This document shows, in pieces, positions 41,501 through 52,077 of a stretch of 64,000 nucleotides of DNA (the first letter of the stretch is position 1; each line of letters opens with the position of its first letter). This stretch comes from Siniperca chuatsi (lineage: Eukaryota > Chordata > Actinopteri > Centrarchiformes > Sinipercidae): NCBI RefSeq assembly GCF_020085105.1, contig NC_058043.1:15595167-15659166 (forward strand), written 5' to 3'. The position numbers and the translations under genes are program-made. The notes beneath the pieces were generated by a model. The model did not search any database. It had not been told where the DNA came from and saw only the letters and a list, made by a program, of their open reading frames with translations.

Positions 41501-44500
41501 CAGTATTAAGCATGATTTGTGTTGCTGTTACATGAAAAGAACAGTGTTTCCAAATTATGACTGAAGTTGATACAACAATAGTACATGCTGAGGACAGTTT
41601 ACATTCAAATGATATAGTCTGTGATTTTCCATAGTGTCAGTGAAACTATGACGGGTGTTAGTGGTGAAGTGAGAAGTAGTTAAAAACTTCCAATGTCATT
41701 GTGTTCCTTTATTGTTTTTGAACGAACAGCTGTGTCATGTTTTAGGAGGAAGTTCAAAGCTCCATTTATAATATTACAGACTACAATATGTGGACAGCAG
41801 ATGAGAGATTTGGCCGTCCTCCAACAACAGAGCAGACAGAGTATAAACTTATAGGTCCACCACTGTGGCTTTATTCCACCCAGGCCCCTGAAGTGGCCGT
41901 TTGTCTTGTCCTCATCCTCTGAAGTTGAACTAATTGTAGTTCAAGCACCCAGAATTCTGCCTGCCAGCTCTGCTTTATTTCCAAACAGACTTCTGGATCT
42001 GCAGACACCCAGCAAGATAGGACAGTACTTGAACACAGCACACTTGTAACCAATGTTAAATAAGTAAATAAGGCTTTCCTGAAGTTGAACAACTTGTCTA
42101 TCTTGACTATCTTGTGTCTCTTTATTGCTGTGGTGTAGCTCTAACCATTTTGTAATGTTCATTGCCAGATGCATTAGAGACATATTTTTATTTTTTGCAT
42201 TTACCTTGAGTCCACTCAAAAATCCCATCCTGCCATTTTCAAGACTCCAGCCCAGAGGCCGAGCTGATTTTGTGCAGCTGTGATTAGCCACCAAGTAGCA
42301 CTTGGCTGGGATTTGTTGTCAGCATAACAGTTGACCTCTCAGACAGTAATTCTATTCTCTAGCCTCAAGACAACCTTGCCCAACTTTAATTGCGTGGACT
42401 TATGTAATATTATATAATATCAGTACAGTAGCTCTTCTTTTTGATTGGTCTTTTTTTGTTTTGACTGCAGTGTCCACCATGAGCGCAGTTGGTTCATAAA
42501 AATATTTATCAAAAACAGTAGATGAAGGTGTTTCTATATATGATATACTGCAGAGAAATGCTTGTGTTTTGTGTTATTTTCCACAATGTTGCTCTAAGAA
42601 GAAAACAATAACTCTGTTTCACATTTCTTCTCTTTCCCCAGAGATAACTGTTGGAGTTTTAGAAGCTCCGTGACAAAAAGATACTGTAGTTGTGCTTGTG
42701 GGAAACCATTTGTAATTGTTTCTGGCAGCCAGTTTGGTTCCAGCATTATTGCTTATTTTTTCTCCCCTGCTTTAGTGTTGAATAGCTGACGTCACTCTAC
42801 ACACGGACCGATGGGGTAGTTGATTGGCTTCAGGTTCCTACCAAAGTTGTGCGACAGATATGAGAGAGAGGAAGGGAGGGCAGAGAGTAAAAATAGCCTG
42901 CATGCCTGCTTTGCATTGTGTAAAATCTGCACATCTGCACACAAAAGCACTCATGAAAAACTCTGCCGTGGAACCACTGAATGAAAGAGGTCTGTTTTAA
43001 AGTGCAACAATAATTTTGCATTTGCAAGATCATTGAAAATAATGCTCTTTTTTGTGCCATATGTGCATTTCAGGTTTAAGTTCTGTTCTGTCAATGGAAT
43101 GTTTGAGGTTGTACTGATAATTCATTCTGCATCAACATTAAAGAAGTTAACATGACCAGGGGTAAGCCGTACATCTTGCAAACAAAACATGCTTTGTCTG
43201 AAAAATGGGACAAAGGACCTAGACTCCCTGTCAGACTTGAGGAGAAGTATGCCACAAGTGTGTCTTCATATCCCCAAACCCCATAAGTGGTGGGAGTTGT
43301 GAGGGCTAGTCAAAAAGTTCCTCTTGGCTGCTGGAGCAGAGATAATTGGACCCAGGTTTAGCCAGAATTTTGGTATTCACATCTTGAGCCATGTTTTGAT
43401 CTTCACAACTAGACAGCGCCTGTGCGAGAAGGGTCATCTGACTATGTGACATATTTTGACATATTTTCTGCATGTGCGGAATCCTGACCCATTCCAGGTC
43501 AGGTTATGTTTTTTCCTTAGGTACTACACGTGTGGGTTATGGTGTTTATGCTAAACACATGGTGACATGGGATAACCAATATCTGTCCAGTGACAGCTGA
43601 AACAGCAGTGTTCTGTTTGCAGGGGTTTGAATCGATCAGTCTGGGTGTCAGGACTTTTAATTCTGTGTTTGTTTAGAGGTCGAAGGTTGATTCTATAGGA
43701 ATAGTGACTTAAAGGACGCAGAGTCGCTGTCGGGTCATCCATCCTAAAATCTGGTTTCGTGATATGTGAGGGTTGTGACTGCACTGTTGTAGGGTGACAG
43801 TGGAACCCGAGGAAGGAAAAAGAAATGTGTTTTAACTGTTTGTGAAGTTGTCTGAGTGAATGAGACTCTCTCCTCATGTTTCTCTTGTCATGCGGTCTTG
43901 ATGTATCAAATGCATTACAGCTGTTGACTGAAAATCATTATCTAGAACTAAAATGATTGTTTTCATTATGTGTTAATCTTTTATTGAATATCATATCATT
44001 TTCTTTAAATAAAACAAACAACCCCCAACAAATGTACATCCCCAGAGCCCAAAGTCATGTCTTCAAACTGATATAAAACTCAAAAAAGTTTTGATACTAG
44101 TGCTGATATGTTAGCTGAGTTTTGGTACTAATACTAAAATGATACCTCACTTTTAGAAAATTAAACATGTTTCTCTACAAAACCCCCATTCTCAATAAGT
44201 ATTTAGTACAAGTTGATTTAAATCAGGAATCTGATTAAAGAATAAGTAAACAAAATCACAAATCTGACCAGACATTCGATGCCAGCTTTCAGTACGTGGT
44301 TGTGACACTCTTGCGCAAGTGCTACAGACACATTGAGAAAATAGTCATTGATTAATTTCCTGCTTAACTTCATGATAATTGGAAAAATTGTACATACAAG
44401 AACAAGTACATACATCTATCAGCAAAAGAGGACAGAAGCTGCTATTATAGACAGACTATCATTCCCTGTTTAGAGTCAACAGTTTAAGCCCGTTCAAACA

Positions 44501-47500
44501 GCCAGATTTCAAGTGTGTATCTTTAACACAGAAGACTCAAGAACTACAGGAAATTAAGAAAGAAAATGGTCCCTCAAAGCTTGAACTTCAGCTACTTGAA
44601 GTGCAATCTGGCAAGATGTCTGGAAACATTCCTATGTTGTTATTTCATTGCCTAGAGAACACATTTATATTCACACAGATGCAGGTTTTATAAGCAACAT
44701 TCTTCAACATTTTCTCAGGTTGCACTAATATCATCTGCCCCAAACTACACTGACATGTATTTTTTAATAGTGTGAGAATTAAGTAAGTCTCGCAGATGGA
44801 AAAGCAAGAGAGTCACTCATCATATATGAGGAAGCACCTTCTTGACCTCATCATGGCTTGGTCGGGTCTTTACTGCAGCTTCCAGAGGGCTGCTGATCGT
44901 TCTCAGCTGCTTTATAACACAGTGATGAAAAATGCAGTCTCTCTGTCTGTGAGTGCCCAGGACTCTTGTTATGGACCCAAACATTTTCTGCACATCCCTC
45001 ACACCGAATAGTACTTAATCTGTCAACTGTGTCTGTGTGCGTGTGTGTGTGTCTGTCTGTCTGTGTGTCGGTGTATGTAACATGTCTTTCGGCAGGTCGC
45101 AGGAAAGAAATACACCCTGTGGGATGACTTCCGTGTTGAGGGCAGATGTGACGGTCAGCAGGAAATGACCTTGGGAGATCTGCTCCAGTATATCAAGGTA
45201 CGGCCTCCTTATTCCTCTAAGCAGGGAAACATACACTTTCTTCACACCCGGTGCTATACTGAGTGCATATTTTATGCACGTATTTTTTCTTAAACCTGTT
45301 CACCTTCCTCCAGTGCACACAATGGCCATTGTTTGAGTGGCCACTTTACACCTACCATTCACAACTTCAGGACTCTATTCTATCATCCTGGAGGAAGGTC
45401 ATGCTGTTGTTGAACCATCAACTTTCTTTGAATGGTAGAACAATGTTTGGAACCGTCTCCCCAGTTCACACGTGTGCTACTCATACATGCTAATATGTTT
45501 TTACTGCAAGAAAACACAACAAGCACAGAATTTTGTTTAGTCAATAGTTTTAGTGCTTTCTATTGAGCTGAGATAAAGTTTATGCTCTTGTACCACTGAC
45601 AAAGAATGAGATATATGCCTAATACATGCTTTTGCCTTTGTTGGTTGACTTCAGAAAGTTACTGGTCCTGATCAAGAAATAGTCTGGCACTTCACCCCCT
45701 GTAAAATGGTAGTTTATCATTTTTACACTTTATTAGTTAGTGATTAGTGAGTTTTAGAGGTGCTGGTAGGCAGAGTTTGTTACCTTTGGACAGAGCCGGG
45801 ATAGCTGTTTCCCCCGTTTCAAGTCTTTGTGCTAAGTTAAGTTAGCCAGCTGCTCGTGTTAGCATTATATTTAGCAGACAGACATGAGAGTGGTATCAAT
45901 CTTCTAATCTAACTCTCTGCAAGAAAGCGAATAAGTGTATTTCCCACATGTTTGCTTTAAGGCCTCTACTTATCTTTGTACAACCTAGACCCTAAGGAAT
46001 GTGCTTGAATGGGTAAATTGAGATAATTTGAAACAACTGGATAAAATCTTATTTCTTTAACAGCTAAGATGCTGCCTTTTACAAAATCTACACTTAAGTA
46101 CTAGTACTAGATAAACATGTCAGGACTTTTCCAATTCGATCTTCTGTCAAAGTCAAATTGTTGGACAGGTGACATGAGTTTGAACCTGATTTCATGTCTT
46201 TAACTCCACAACATCACTGCACGCTTCTGTACCAGTTAAGTTATTTCAGCAAATTAAGCCATAGTTTGGTTCCTGGCTGAGTTGACAGTGTTGCATTTTA
46301 ATTGTCTTGTCATAGTTTCTCCATCTTATCACCAGTAATGGAAGACAAGAGCAACAAGTGTTAATCACTGTATCCTCCATCTTGACTAATGTCAAATTGT
46401 CACTTCCACCATCCCATAGATCATTAGATCATTTATCATCATAATGTTTGTTGTTCTGACTGCTACATATAGCAGACAGTTGATCAGAAACTGATCGATC
46501 AGGTGATTGCACACCATTATCCCAGAGGACAATGTTTAAAAACATATATAGAAGATACTTTGTAAACCAATTGTAACTAGGATACTGCTCTGCGGATCCT
46601 TTAAAGTGCTAGCAAATTACTCTAGTAAAAAACTTGTCCTATTGCTTTTATGTATTCAGGACATTGTCTTTCTAATATGATATAGGTCACTTGCAACAGA
46701 AATGTCTGAGCACATCACTCCTAGCCTGTTTTTTATGCATGCACCTTCTTGCCCTGAACTGACGTTTGGTTTATTGTTAATTCTGCTGGAGTTTGTTCTG
46801 AGGAGGTGAAGGGAAAATGAATTGGCAAGTGATCTTATTTGCTCCAGGTTTTGTTTAACCTTTGACTGGCCGGGTTCCCCGTGGTTTGTTTGTCGAGATA
46901 CTGAAGAGCTTCCTGAACTGCTGAAGTTGTTTGAGGCCACAGGTCATCTTCAGACCTTCAGTTCTGCAAACTGCTGTCTTTGTATAAATGACATCTGCAT
47001 AATGCATGCAGGCGATACTCGACTCATTTCTTTTTATGCCTTGTTATATTTGTTATATTGTACTGTTAATTTAATTATTTGTATTTGTGCAGGAAAAATA
47101 TAACTTGAACATCTGCAGTCTCTTCTATGGAAAAGCTATCTTATACAGTGGGCATGAAGAGAGGCTCACACTAAGGTATGTCCAATTAAGACAAAGATAC
47201 AGTGCAATTTTACATATGCATGGCTACACATGGCACGCAACCCTGACTACATAAACAATCACAATACACAGCCTCCCCTGCTTGTTTAGAGGTTAATGGC
47301 AGGATGAGGTGTTTCCTCCAAGCCCGTGAGGAGAGAGCCTGTTGACACACTCCCATGCATCACTGAACACTGACGATTGAGACCGCTCCTCCTCGGGTGT
47401 CTTTGTGTTTGTTGAAGACAAGAGTTAAACAGTTAAATTAAGTTGCACTATTTTTTCTGCATCTGAGAAGACATGCTGTTTGGACCTGTTCAGCAGTGCA

Positions 47501-48549
47501 GCACATTAAAGCCAAGTTTCTAAGCCCCAGGGTGTTTGAAATGAATCAGATGTCTCGTGCTGTGAACTCTTCTCATCAGTTTAAGAACTAAGCAGCAGAA
47601 TATGCACCCTCAGGGATGTTTTGAATCCAGGAGGAGGGGGGCAAGGGTGGAAAGCAATACATCAGATTTAACCTGTTTACAGGCAATAATTCGCTGGGTA
47701 GATAATGAAATATTTGATTCTAATCATTCTTTGCTTAAATCTTTCTGTGAGGTCTTCTGAAACAGACTGCGTGCATGTCCCTGTTTTTGACACTCAAGTC
47801 TCTGGGGAGCTGGAGCTGGTGTTGGTGTTGTGGTTAGATTAAGCTACAGGGGGAGAGGGGCAGAGTTCTGGCCATGTGGACAGCAGGCCGTACATGACAA
47901 ATGCCCTCTCCAATAGTCACTTCCTGTGCAGTCGCCCTGCCCCAAGCTTCCTGTGTTGGGCCAGTGAAGGGGGAACGTAGAACTTAAAAACTCAGAAAAT
48001 ATTCATAAATCATATATTTGTATAGTTGCTATTATTCTATATTTTTGTTAACAGTTCCCATGAAAAGACCAACAGCGCGTTAGTCAGTTTCTCAATACTT
48101 TTTTGACTTCCCTACCCTGTTTGTGGCCCCAAGGCCATTCGTTCCTACTGAAGAAGTAAATCTGTAATAACAGGTCACAAACATATAGTTTCATTTTTAT
48201 AAAGAGGTTAAATAGTTTCCTAAAACTGCTGGGCACTGTAGTTTTTAGCAAACCTTACATAAACACGAGTAAATAGTGTATTTGTTGGTCTTTTATGGGA
48301 TTTGTTGATAAAAAGAAAAAGCAAATGGTGAAAGAACAGTATTCATGTCCATTGTAGATGGATGTATGTATGTTAAAATCCCAGACAAAGCTTACATATA
48401 CTGTATATTTTTGCAGTGTGTCTGACGTGGTGAAGACGGTCACCAAGACAGAAATCCCTCCACACAAGAAGATGCTGGAGTTGATCCCCTCATTTATTGA
48501 AGATGAGGACTGTGCATCAGTCCCACCTATCAGATACCTGCTCTTGTGA
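12343..48549 (+). CDS. uba7: UBA7-like ubiquitin-like-activating enzyme E1 (ISG15 E1)
   Basis: E1 enzyme that adenylates a ubiquitin-like protein (ISG15 in mammals), forms a thioester with it and passes it to an E2. 24 exons: 12343-12389, 12473-12641, 13277-13411, 13547-13653, 13755-13845, 14209-14341, 14536-14633, 14720-14869, 15047-15211, 15395-15493, 15599-15679, 16152-16307, 16956-17121, 17282-17478, 18569-18633, 20237-20447, 22458-22532, 24094-24295, 24387-24478, 26882-26974, 28405-28596, 45096-45197, 47093-47175, 48417-48549. They total 3042 bases (1013 residues plus stop), all in frame with GT-AG borders; human UBA7 has about 1012. Inactive adenylation half: from [10 protein letters not shown] in exon 2. 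Active half: [14 protein letters not shown] (from residue 426), [17 protein letters not shown] (456-472). Catalytic cysteine C584 in [10 protein letters not shown]-terminal ubiquitin-fold domain about 909-1013. UBA1 is the alternative paralog; MST1R/INKA1 neighbours and the upstream ISRE-like motif favour UBA7. Confidence 0.88.
12642..16955 (+). other. UBA7 introns 2-12
   Basis: These introns are short (83-650 bases). Intron 2 (12642-13276) holds an unexplained 50-codon open frame (13107-13256). Intron 5 (13846-14208) contains a piece of a dispersed fish repeat (about 13920-14080, including ATACAAACTCCACACAGA). Nothing else recognisable. Confidence 0.6.
13920..14080 (+). repeat. Fragment of a dispersed fish repeat
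   Basis: CATATTTTTGGACTGTGAAA followed by ATATACAAACTCCACACAG resembles a very common fish interspersed repeat whose consensus reads '...TTTGGACTGTGGGAGG...CATGCAAACTCCACACAG'. Identified from memory; no ends visible. Confidence 0.35.
17145..17170 (+). repeat. (ATT)n microsatellite
   Basis: About 8.7 perfect ATT units, starting 23 bases after the donor of UBA7 exon 13. Confidence 0.95.
17479..18568 (+). other. UBA7 intron 14 with dispersed repeat
   Basis: The intron follows the exon that encodes the catalytic cysteine. About half of it (17780-18345) is a dispersed repeat; the rest is AT-rich without recognised features. Confidence 0.6.
17780..18345 (+). repeat. Dispersed percomorph repeat, copy A1
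   Basis: Contains TAGCATGCTAAAATTTGCTA, ACTAGCTGTTGAGTTATTTC, TGGTGGCGCTAGAGGAAAAG and a closing TGCTAGCATGGCTAAAAA. A second, shorter copy in the same orientation lies at 36737-37012. The wording matches a high-copy fish intergenic repeat that I recall; I cannot name its class. Confidence 0.5.
18634..20236 (+). other. UBA7 intron 15
   Basis: 1.6 kb without recognisable genes, RNAs or transposons. Open frames are short and lack support. Confidence 0.55.
20448..22457 (+). other. UBA7 intron 16
   Basis: 2.0 kb. The only clear feature is a (TA)20 microsatellite at 21425-21464. Confidence 0.55.
21425..21464 (+). repeat. (TA)20 microsatellite
   Basis: Forty uninterrupted bases of alternating T and A within UBA7 intron 16. 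Confidence 0.95.
22901..22951 (+). repeat. Short tandem repeat, CTTTCATTTGACCTTTT unit
   Basis: Three imperfect units share the core TTTCATTTGACCTTTT, after a short CT tract. Confidence 0.8.
23496..23538 (+). repeat. (TG)21 microsatellite
   Basis: About 42 bases of TG dinucleotides, followed by a purine-rich stretch in which GAGACCTATTG is repeated. Confidence 0.95.
23795..24000 (-). mobile_element. Retroelement 3' tail, minus orientation
   Basis: AATAAACTTTATTTGTA occurs twice in tandem, then TAGCACC and AATGCAGCTCAAAGTGCTTT. This is the reverse-strand signature of common fish LINE/SINE tails. Limits are approximate. Confidence 0.45.
24479..26881 (+). other. UBA7 intron 19
   Basis: 2.4 kb. 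About 25325-25420 resembles another retroelement tail (TTCTTTATTTGTTATATGCA, then GACAATGAAATTCTTGTTC). No gene recognised in the rest. Confidence 0.5.
25325..25420. mobile_element. Possible retroelement tail
   Basis: The 'TTTATTTGT..ATGCACAA...ACAGTGAAGC...AATGAAATTCTTG' pattern is a familiar fish interspersed motif. Weak evidence, no ends. Confidence 0.3.
26975..28404 (+). other. UBA7 intron 20 with dispersed repeat
   Basis: 1.4 kb. The 3' part, about 27683-28285, is a dispersed repeat that also occurs at about 53070-53585. Confidence 0.6.
27683..28285 (-). repeat. Dispersed fish repeat, copy B1
   Basis: Dense in 'aagtac' and 'acttgtaatgga' motifs, with ACCAGCTATAACATTAAAAT and a terminal TTTTCCACCAGTGG. 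It resembles a high-copy percomorph repeat whose ends read '...TTCCACCACTG'. A second copy occurs at about 53070-53585. Confidence 0.5.
30206..30569. mobile_element. hAT-type MITE with intact 8-bp target duplication
   Basis: The termini are imperfect inverted repeats (TAGAGCCTGAC and, reversed, AAGAGCGTGAC). The element is flanked on both sides by the 8-mer TTCCAAAC (30198-30205 and 30570-30577). An 8-bp duplication is the hallmark of hAT transposition. At 364 bases with no coding capacity it is non-autonomous. Confidence 0.75.
30887..31335. mobile_element. hAT-like MITE remnant
   Basis: Starts with TAGGGATGCACCGATTGTG and has repeated GCCGATACC-type motifs; 'ATCGGCC' appears in the right part. 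The 'GGGATGCACCGAT' terminus is typical of a large fish hAT MITE group. The right end is not sharply defined. Confidence 0.45.
34502..34521. repeat. 20-bp perfect palindrome
   Basis: CCTCTGTGTCGACACAGAGG equals its own reverse complement, with no spacer. Confidence 0.9.
35155..35189. repeat. 14-bp inverted repeat, 7-nt loop
   Basis: TAGCTATACAGCTG at 35155-35168 and its exact reverse complement at 35176-35189. Confidence 0.9.
36737..37012 (+). repeat. Dispersed percomorph repeat, copy A2
   Basis: Shares the phrases 'accaaatttcatggcaa', 'cactagaggaaaaaccagg' and 'gctagcatggctaaaaa' with the copy at 17780-18345, in the same orientation but shorter. Confidence 0.5.
39875..40326. mobile_element. 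Foldback MITE with about 150-bp inverted arms
   Basis: The left arm (from AAGGGACAGTTCATCCC) and the reversed right end (AGGACAGTCAAAAATACAC) match over roughly 150 bases with moderate divergence, including CTCTTACCTGT, GCTATTTATCCA and GGCCGTAG in both. The right terminus has lost about 11 bases of the repeat. The internal GATAATCCACAGACCT is shared with a relative near 55317. Confidence 0.65.
45198..47092 (+). other. UBA7 intron 22 with MITE-like repeat
   Basis: 1.9 kb. Repeat at about 45650-45955; the rest is unassigned. Confidence 0.55.
45650..45955. repeat. Dispersed percomorph repeat
   Basis: GAGGTGCTGGTAGGCAGAG, TTTGGACAGAGCCGGGATAG and ACATGAGAGTGGTATCAATC follow the wording of a familiar fish repeat in the same order. 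From memory; class not assigned. Confidence 0.45.
47176..48416 (+). other. UBA7 intron 23
   Basis: 1.24 kb between the last two coding exons, with no recognised gene or transposon. Confidence 0.55.
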
Positions 48550-49420
48550 TGCCATCAACACCAAGTTTCCAGTGAAAAGTCATCACATGGAACTGCTTCA
48601 ATGTGTCAAAGCAAACTTAATACTCTTGTGACACTATGTCAGTTGAAAACAACCTGATTTTGTTGCTTTACCTTTCGTTTACAAAGATAAATATCTGAAT
48701 GATTTTTTTCCAGTATCTGTCTATTTCTTTCATGCCATTCAACAAATATTTAGCACTTAATTTTTTATTGTTAATCACACTTTGATAATGTAAAGTGAGT
48801 AATTCCACAATCACACTATTGTCCTGTCCCTTAGCCATGCCCCCAAAAATACTACAAAATGTACAAAACTGTAATTTCCTTACTATTATTACCAGAAATG
48901 TTACCAGAAAATTCCGTTCGCTAATGTTTGGTTTTCATTTACATGTAAAATATGTCTTTTGAGAGGTCAGGCTAAGAGGTTGTGAAGATGCTTGCCAAGG
49001 CATATGGATTAGATGATCTGGTGCTCCAGTGCTGGCCCAGTTTCAAGGTTTAATTCGGGTCAGACTGAACACAATGTTGAAGGGGTGCAGTCAGAACAGG
49101 CAGTTGGCACAGTAGGTACAGTGTTTTGACGATTCTAGGTGCTCTTGCCATCTGGACACAGCTGTCTTGTGTAAATCCCACTCCCAAACACACATGCACC
49201 CCCCTCCCTCACAGAAGAATCCTAGAGCTGGTCATAGTGGAGAAGCTGGACTCATCTACAAAGCCTTCATCTGTCTTCAGATTGTTCAGATGCAAGTCCT
49301 GCCCTTTTCCACTACCTCACAATGTGTTACACTTCACATTAACATGGTGTCATCTTTACAATACTCTACTCTCCCAGTTGGCTGTGTTTGAATCTTGAAT
49401 AAATGTGTCTATGAGGAACC
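48550..49420 (+). other. uba7: UBA7 3'UTR (inferred)
   Basis: The first AATAAA I find after the UBA7 stop codon is at 49398-49403, which would give an 850-base 3'UTR. About 460 bases then separate it from the inferred INKA1 3' end on the opposite strand. Confidence 0.45.
49398..49403 (+). promoter_or_regulatory. uba7: UBA7 polyadenylation signal candidate
   Basis: Canonical AATAAA downstream of the UBA7 stop; usage not shown. Confidence 0.45.
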
Positions 49421-49878
49421 ATGTTATATCTGTGTACTTCAGTTCTCTTACCATCTTTTAAATAGTTCATGCACATACTTGACTATGCACCACACCCAGC
49501 CTCCCATTTTAACCAGGAAAAGGTTCTGTTGAATTTACTTGGTTTACAAAGCTTTAGAGTCTTTATTGTGTGGGTTTCTTCAAACTATTGAGTGGAGATG
49601 TTGATAGAATATTTATTTTCTTTAAAAATAGCATCACATTAACTGTCAAAAGACTGACTGATTGAGCTTAAAAGTTGACACAAAATACTGCATCAATGAT
49701 GCAATGTCTGCAATGGCACCTTCACTCCAATAACATCACATGTCTCATGAAGGATTAAGAAGAAGCTTAAAATGTGTCAAACACAATGACAGGTGGCTAC
49801 AATAATACGATTTTTACATTTAACACTGCTCAAACTCAGGAAGGAACAGAAAACATTTTCATTAAATCCAAAAAAACT

Positions 49879-49884
49879 TTTATT
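49879..49884 (-). promoter_or_regulatory. inka1: INKA1 polyadenylation signal candidate
   Basis: AATAAA on the minus strand about 100 bases past the INKA1 stop codon, implying a short 3'UTR. Confidence 0.5.
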
Positions 49885-49981
49885 CCAGATGTATCAACAT
49901 TGTGGACAAAAGGAAATTATGAAAATAGAACCATCTTATTTTAATTTATGTTAAAGGGTCAGTCCACCGTTACTGCCTCGC

Positions 49982-50866
49982 TTAAATGTATCCAATAATG
50001 TCATTGCATATGATGGGTTGTCGGCTGCCTGTCTTCATGAGTGCGGTGAACTGGTAGAAGTCAGTGTCCAGTTGATGCAGGCCTGTGTGAGACTGGTGAA
50101 AGAAAGGTTTGAGAGCCTGGAGACCCACAGGACAGGACATCCGTTTGGGAGCCTCTGCAGCCCTGCTGACTCTTGTGGAGACTACTGGCCTTGGCCTCAC
50201 CTCCACACTTTTAGACATCCCTGCCAGTCTGCGGCGCATGTTGACCAAAATGTCTTTGGCAAGGCGCCGGCCTGCACTGGGCTTTAGTTCTGCTGGCTCA
50301 GGACTCTCTGGTAGGTCCATCCAGTTCTTTATTAGGTCAGCAAAGCTGTTGTCCCCCAGAACCAGGGGCTGTCTGTTCCTGCTGCGGCTCAGCAGCGATG
50401 TTGTCCAGTCCTCTGGGTCACCGGCCTCAAATGAGGTCCAGCGCTCCAGGCAAGCGTCCGAGGTTGATTTGGGCCGGATTCGGCCAGAAGGTCCTCTGTT
50501 TGTGCGGAGGCAGGCAGAAGAAGAGACTCTCACATTTCTGGTCCTCCTCAGCACCACACCTTCATCCTGCCAGGAAGCCTCAGAGTAACCCGAGTCAAAG
50601 TCCAGACTCTTTTCACTGCTTGGGGAGCCTTGTTTCAACCGCTCATGCTGCTCTTCCTCTTCTTCCAGGGGGCTGGCCAGGCAACAGGCAGAGTCATATG
50701 TGCTGGCTTCACTGGCATCAGAAACCCGTAGACGAGTGAGTCGCTCTTGCTGTGCCCTCTGTTTGCAACGCCATGTTACAGCGAAGGACTGAGGACATGG
50801 TTCACTCAGTGGCCTCGGCCTGCTTATCTGCTTCAGGTCCTGCAAGGATCTCATCATGTACTGCAT
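49982..50866 (-). CDS. inka1: INKA1 (FAM212A), PAK4 inhibitor
   Basis: 294-residue protein. INKA proteins bind and inhibit the kinase PAK4 and act in neural crest and cytoskeletal control. Family signatures: the N-terminal MQYMMRSLQDLKQ; an acidic patch (EEEEEQHERL) followed by DFDSGYSEASW; the central INKA box, PKSTSDACLERW ... EDWTTSLLSRSRNRQPLVLG, DNSFADLIKNWMDLPE; and the C-terminal RQPIICNDIIGYI. The ATG at 50866 is chosen because the upstream exons offer no in-frame ATG. The frame is nevertheless open for another nine complete codons (DSTDCLRDQ) back to the 3' splice site at 50895, so a longer N-terminus from an exon I cannot see is possible. The gene runs tail to tail with UBA7, as expected from the vertebrate 3p21.31 arrangement. 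INKA2 is less likely because of the C-terminus and neighbours. Confidence 0.9.
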   Translation of the reverse strand: MQYMMRSLQDLKQISRPRPLSEPCPQSFAVTWRCKQRAQQERLTRLRVSDASEASTYDSACCLASPLEEEEEQHERLKQGSPSSEKSLDFDSGYSEASWQDEGVVLRRTRNVRVSSSACLRTNRGPSGRIRPKSTSDACLERWTSFEAGDPEDWTTSLLSRSRNRQPLVLGDNSFADLIKNWMDLPESPEPAELKPSAGRRLAKDILVNMRRRLAGMSKSVEVRPRPVVSTRVSRAAEAPKRMSCPVGLQALKPFFHQSHTGLHQLDTDFYQFTALMKTGSRQPIICNDIIGYI

Positions 50867-50895
50867 TTGGTCCCGGAGGCAGTCAGTAGAATCTC
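50867..50895 (-). other. inka1: INKA1 coding exon, 5' part
   Basis: The acceptor TGTGTTTAG precedes this exon on the minus strand. The sequence up to the ATG is open in frame. It may be untranslated or the start of a longer N-terminus. Confidence 0.5.
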
Positions 50896-52077
50896 CTAAA
50901 CACAGCTACACAATGAGAAAGACACAAAGATTTAGTTGTGCTTTTTAATAAAGTCTAATTTAAATCAACACTTCTTCCAAAAATATCCTATCATGCTCTG
51001 GCAGGTCTAGTTGAGGCACAGTTCCATGTTTTATTTCCAGAACTGGGCCAATAAGATGTTTACCAGCTGAGATCACTCTGCTCTATGACCATATAACAAG
51101 AGAGGCATTCCGGACAAACCACAGAGCAGCTTTATGGAGACCATCCCATGCAGTACGATCCCAGAAAATGAAAGAGTCATGTCTCTGACAACAGGATGCA
51201 CATTTTATACTGGGAAAACTCTCCCTGCCTCTTAAAGCTAGAGGGGAAGTTTGAACAAAGTAGAGCTGAATCGTGGAGGAGTGCAGAGGCACATATCCTC
51301 TCTGGACTCCGCTAACTTACAGGATGTTGACTGGTCTGTATTATAAAGCAGGAAATGACAGCAACATTTTGGAATTACACAATGATCATGTATTAATTAG
51401 GAATCACTGCCATCTTCCAGCCTTCAGATAAACCAAAATCAATACAATCCAGTTGATGCAACAATATACAAAAATTAAACAAAAGCTTATAATTTTACCA
51501 TGCTCTCCTGTGGCAGAAATCAGATGTCTAAAAATCCTAAACAAATCAGTAGCTCAACTTTTTTGCTGTCATACATTTTGTTTTTTAAGTTCTTATAATA
51601 TTTAGTTTGCTGAGCCTCCCTGTCCTGCCGTGTTTGACTTGGAGCAGCAAGAACACCACAAAGCCATGATGTTATCACAGCTGTGGGTGCTGAACCATTT
51701 GGCCCCTGGGGGAGACTTATCTGACATCCAGAGACATCCTCAGTGGGACACTGTGGTCAGTCTGCAGTCTTAAAATGCCCTGTTCTCCTTGGCTGCCTTC
51801 ACACAACGAGGAGAAGTGATTCACCCACTTGTATGCATTTGGCAAAAGGACAGTTTGGTTTGAATTAACTATGACTTGGGGGATTAAAAAAGCGTTTTCT
51901 AAAAACTCCAAAAAGAACAAACATTAGGAATCAGTACAAAAATATATAATGCCTTGTGCAAAAAACACTTTACAAAGTGCTTCTGCTAAGGATCCTTTGC
52001 AATCACAACCAAGCCACTGCAATGGATTTACAAAACTGTCCAAATATGATAGCACGTGCAATAAAAAAAACCCGTAC
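50896..52077 (-). other. INKA1 intron 2
   Basis: 1.2-kb intron without recognisable genes or repeats. Confidence 0.5.

Larger units (their letters stand above)
28597..45095 (+). other. 16.5-kb intron 21 of UBA7
   Basis: This intron separates the last adenylation-domain exon (ending at 28596) from the first ubiquitin-fold-domain exon (45096-45197). Identified contents: hAT MITE 30206-30569, hAT-like MITE 30887-31335, palindromes 34502-34521 and 35155-35189, repeat copy A2 36737-37012 and foldback MITE 39875-40326. No host gene was recognised in the remaining roughly 15 kb on either strand; the longest unexplained frames are about 120 codons and have no recognisable motif. Confidence 0.65.

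Noticed and set aside
44796..45011. Overlapping 60-71-codon open frames on both strands before UBA7 exon 22
   Set aside because: No motif, no splice context and no clear relation to a known protein; at best a decayed retroelement fragment.
12343..48549. Calling the E1 UBA1
   Set aside because: The catalytic core is shared, but length, C-terminal end, neighbours and the ISRE-like promoter motif favour UBA7. A phylogeny would settle it.
50109..50739. Plus-strand open frames of 113-159 codons
   Set aside because: They are antisense shadows of the GC-rich INKA1 coding exon.
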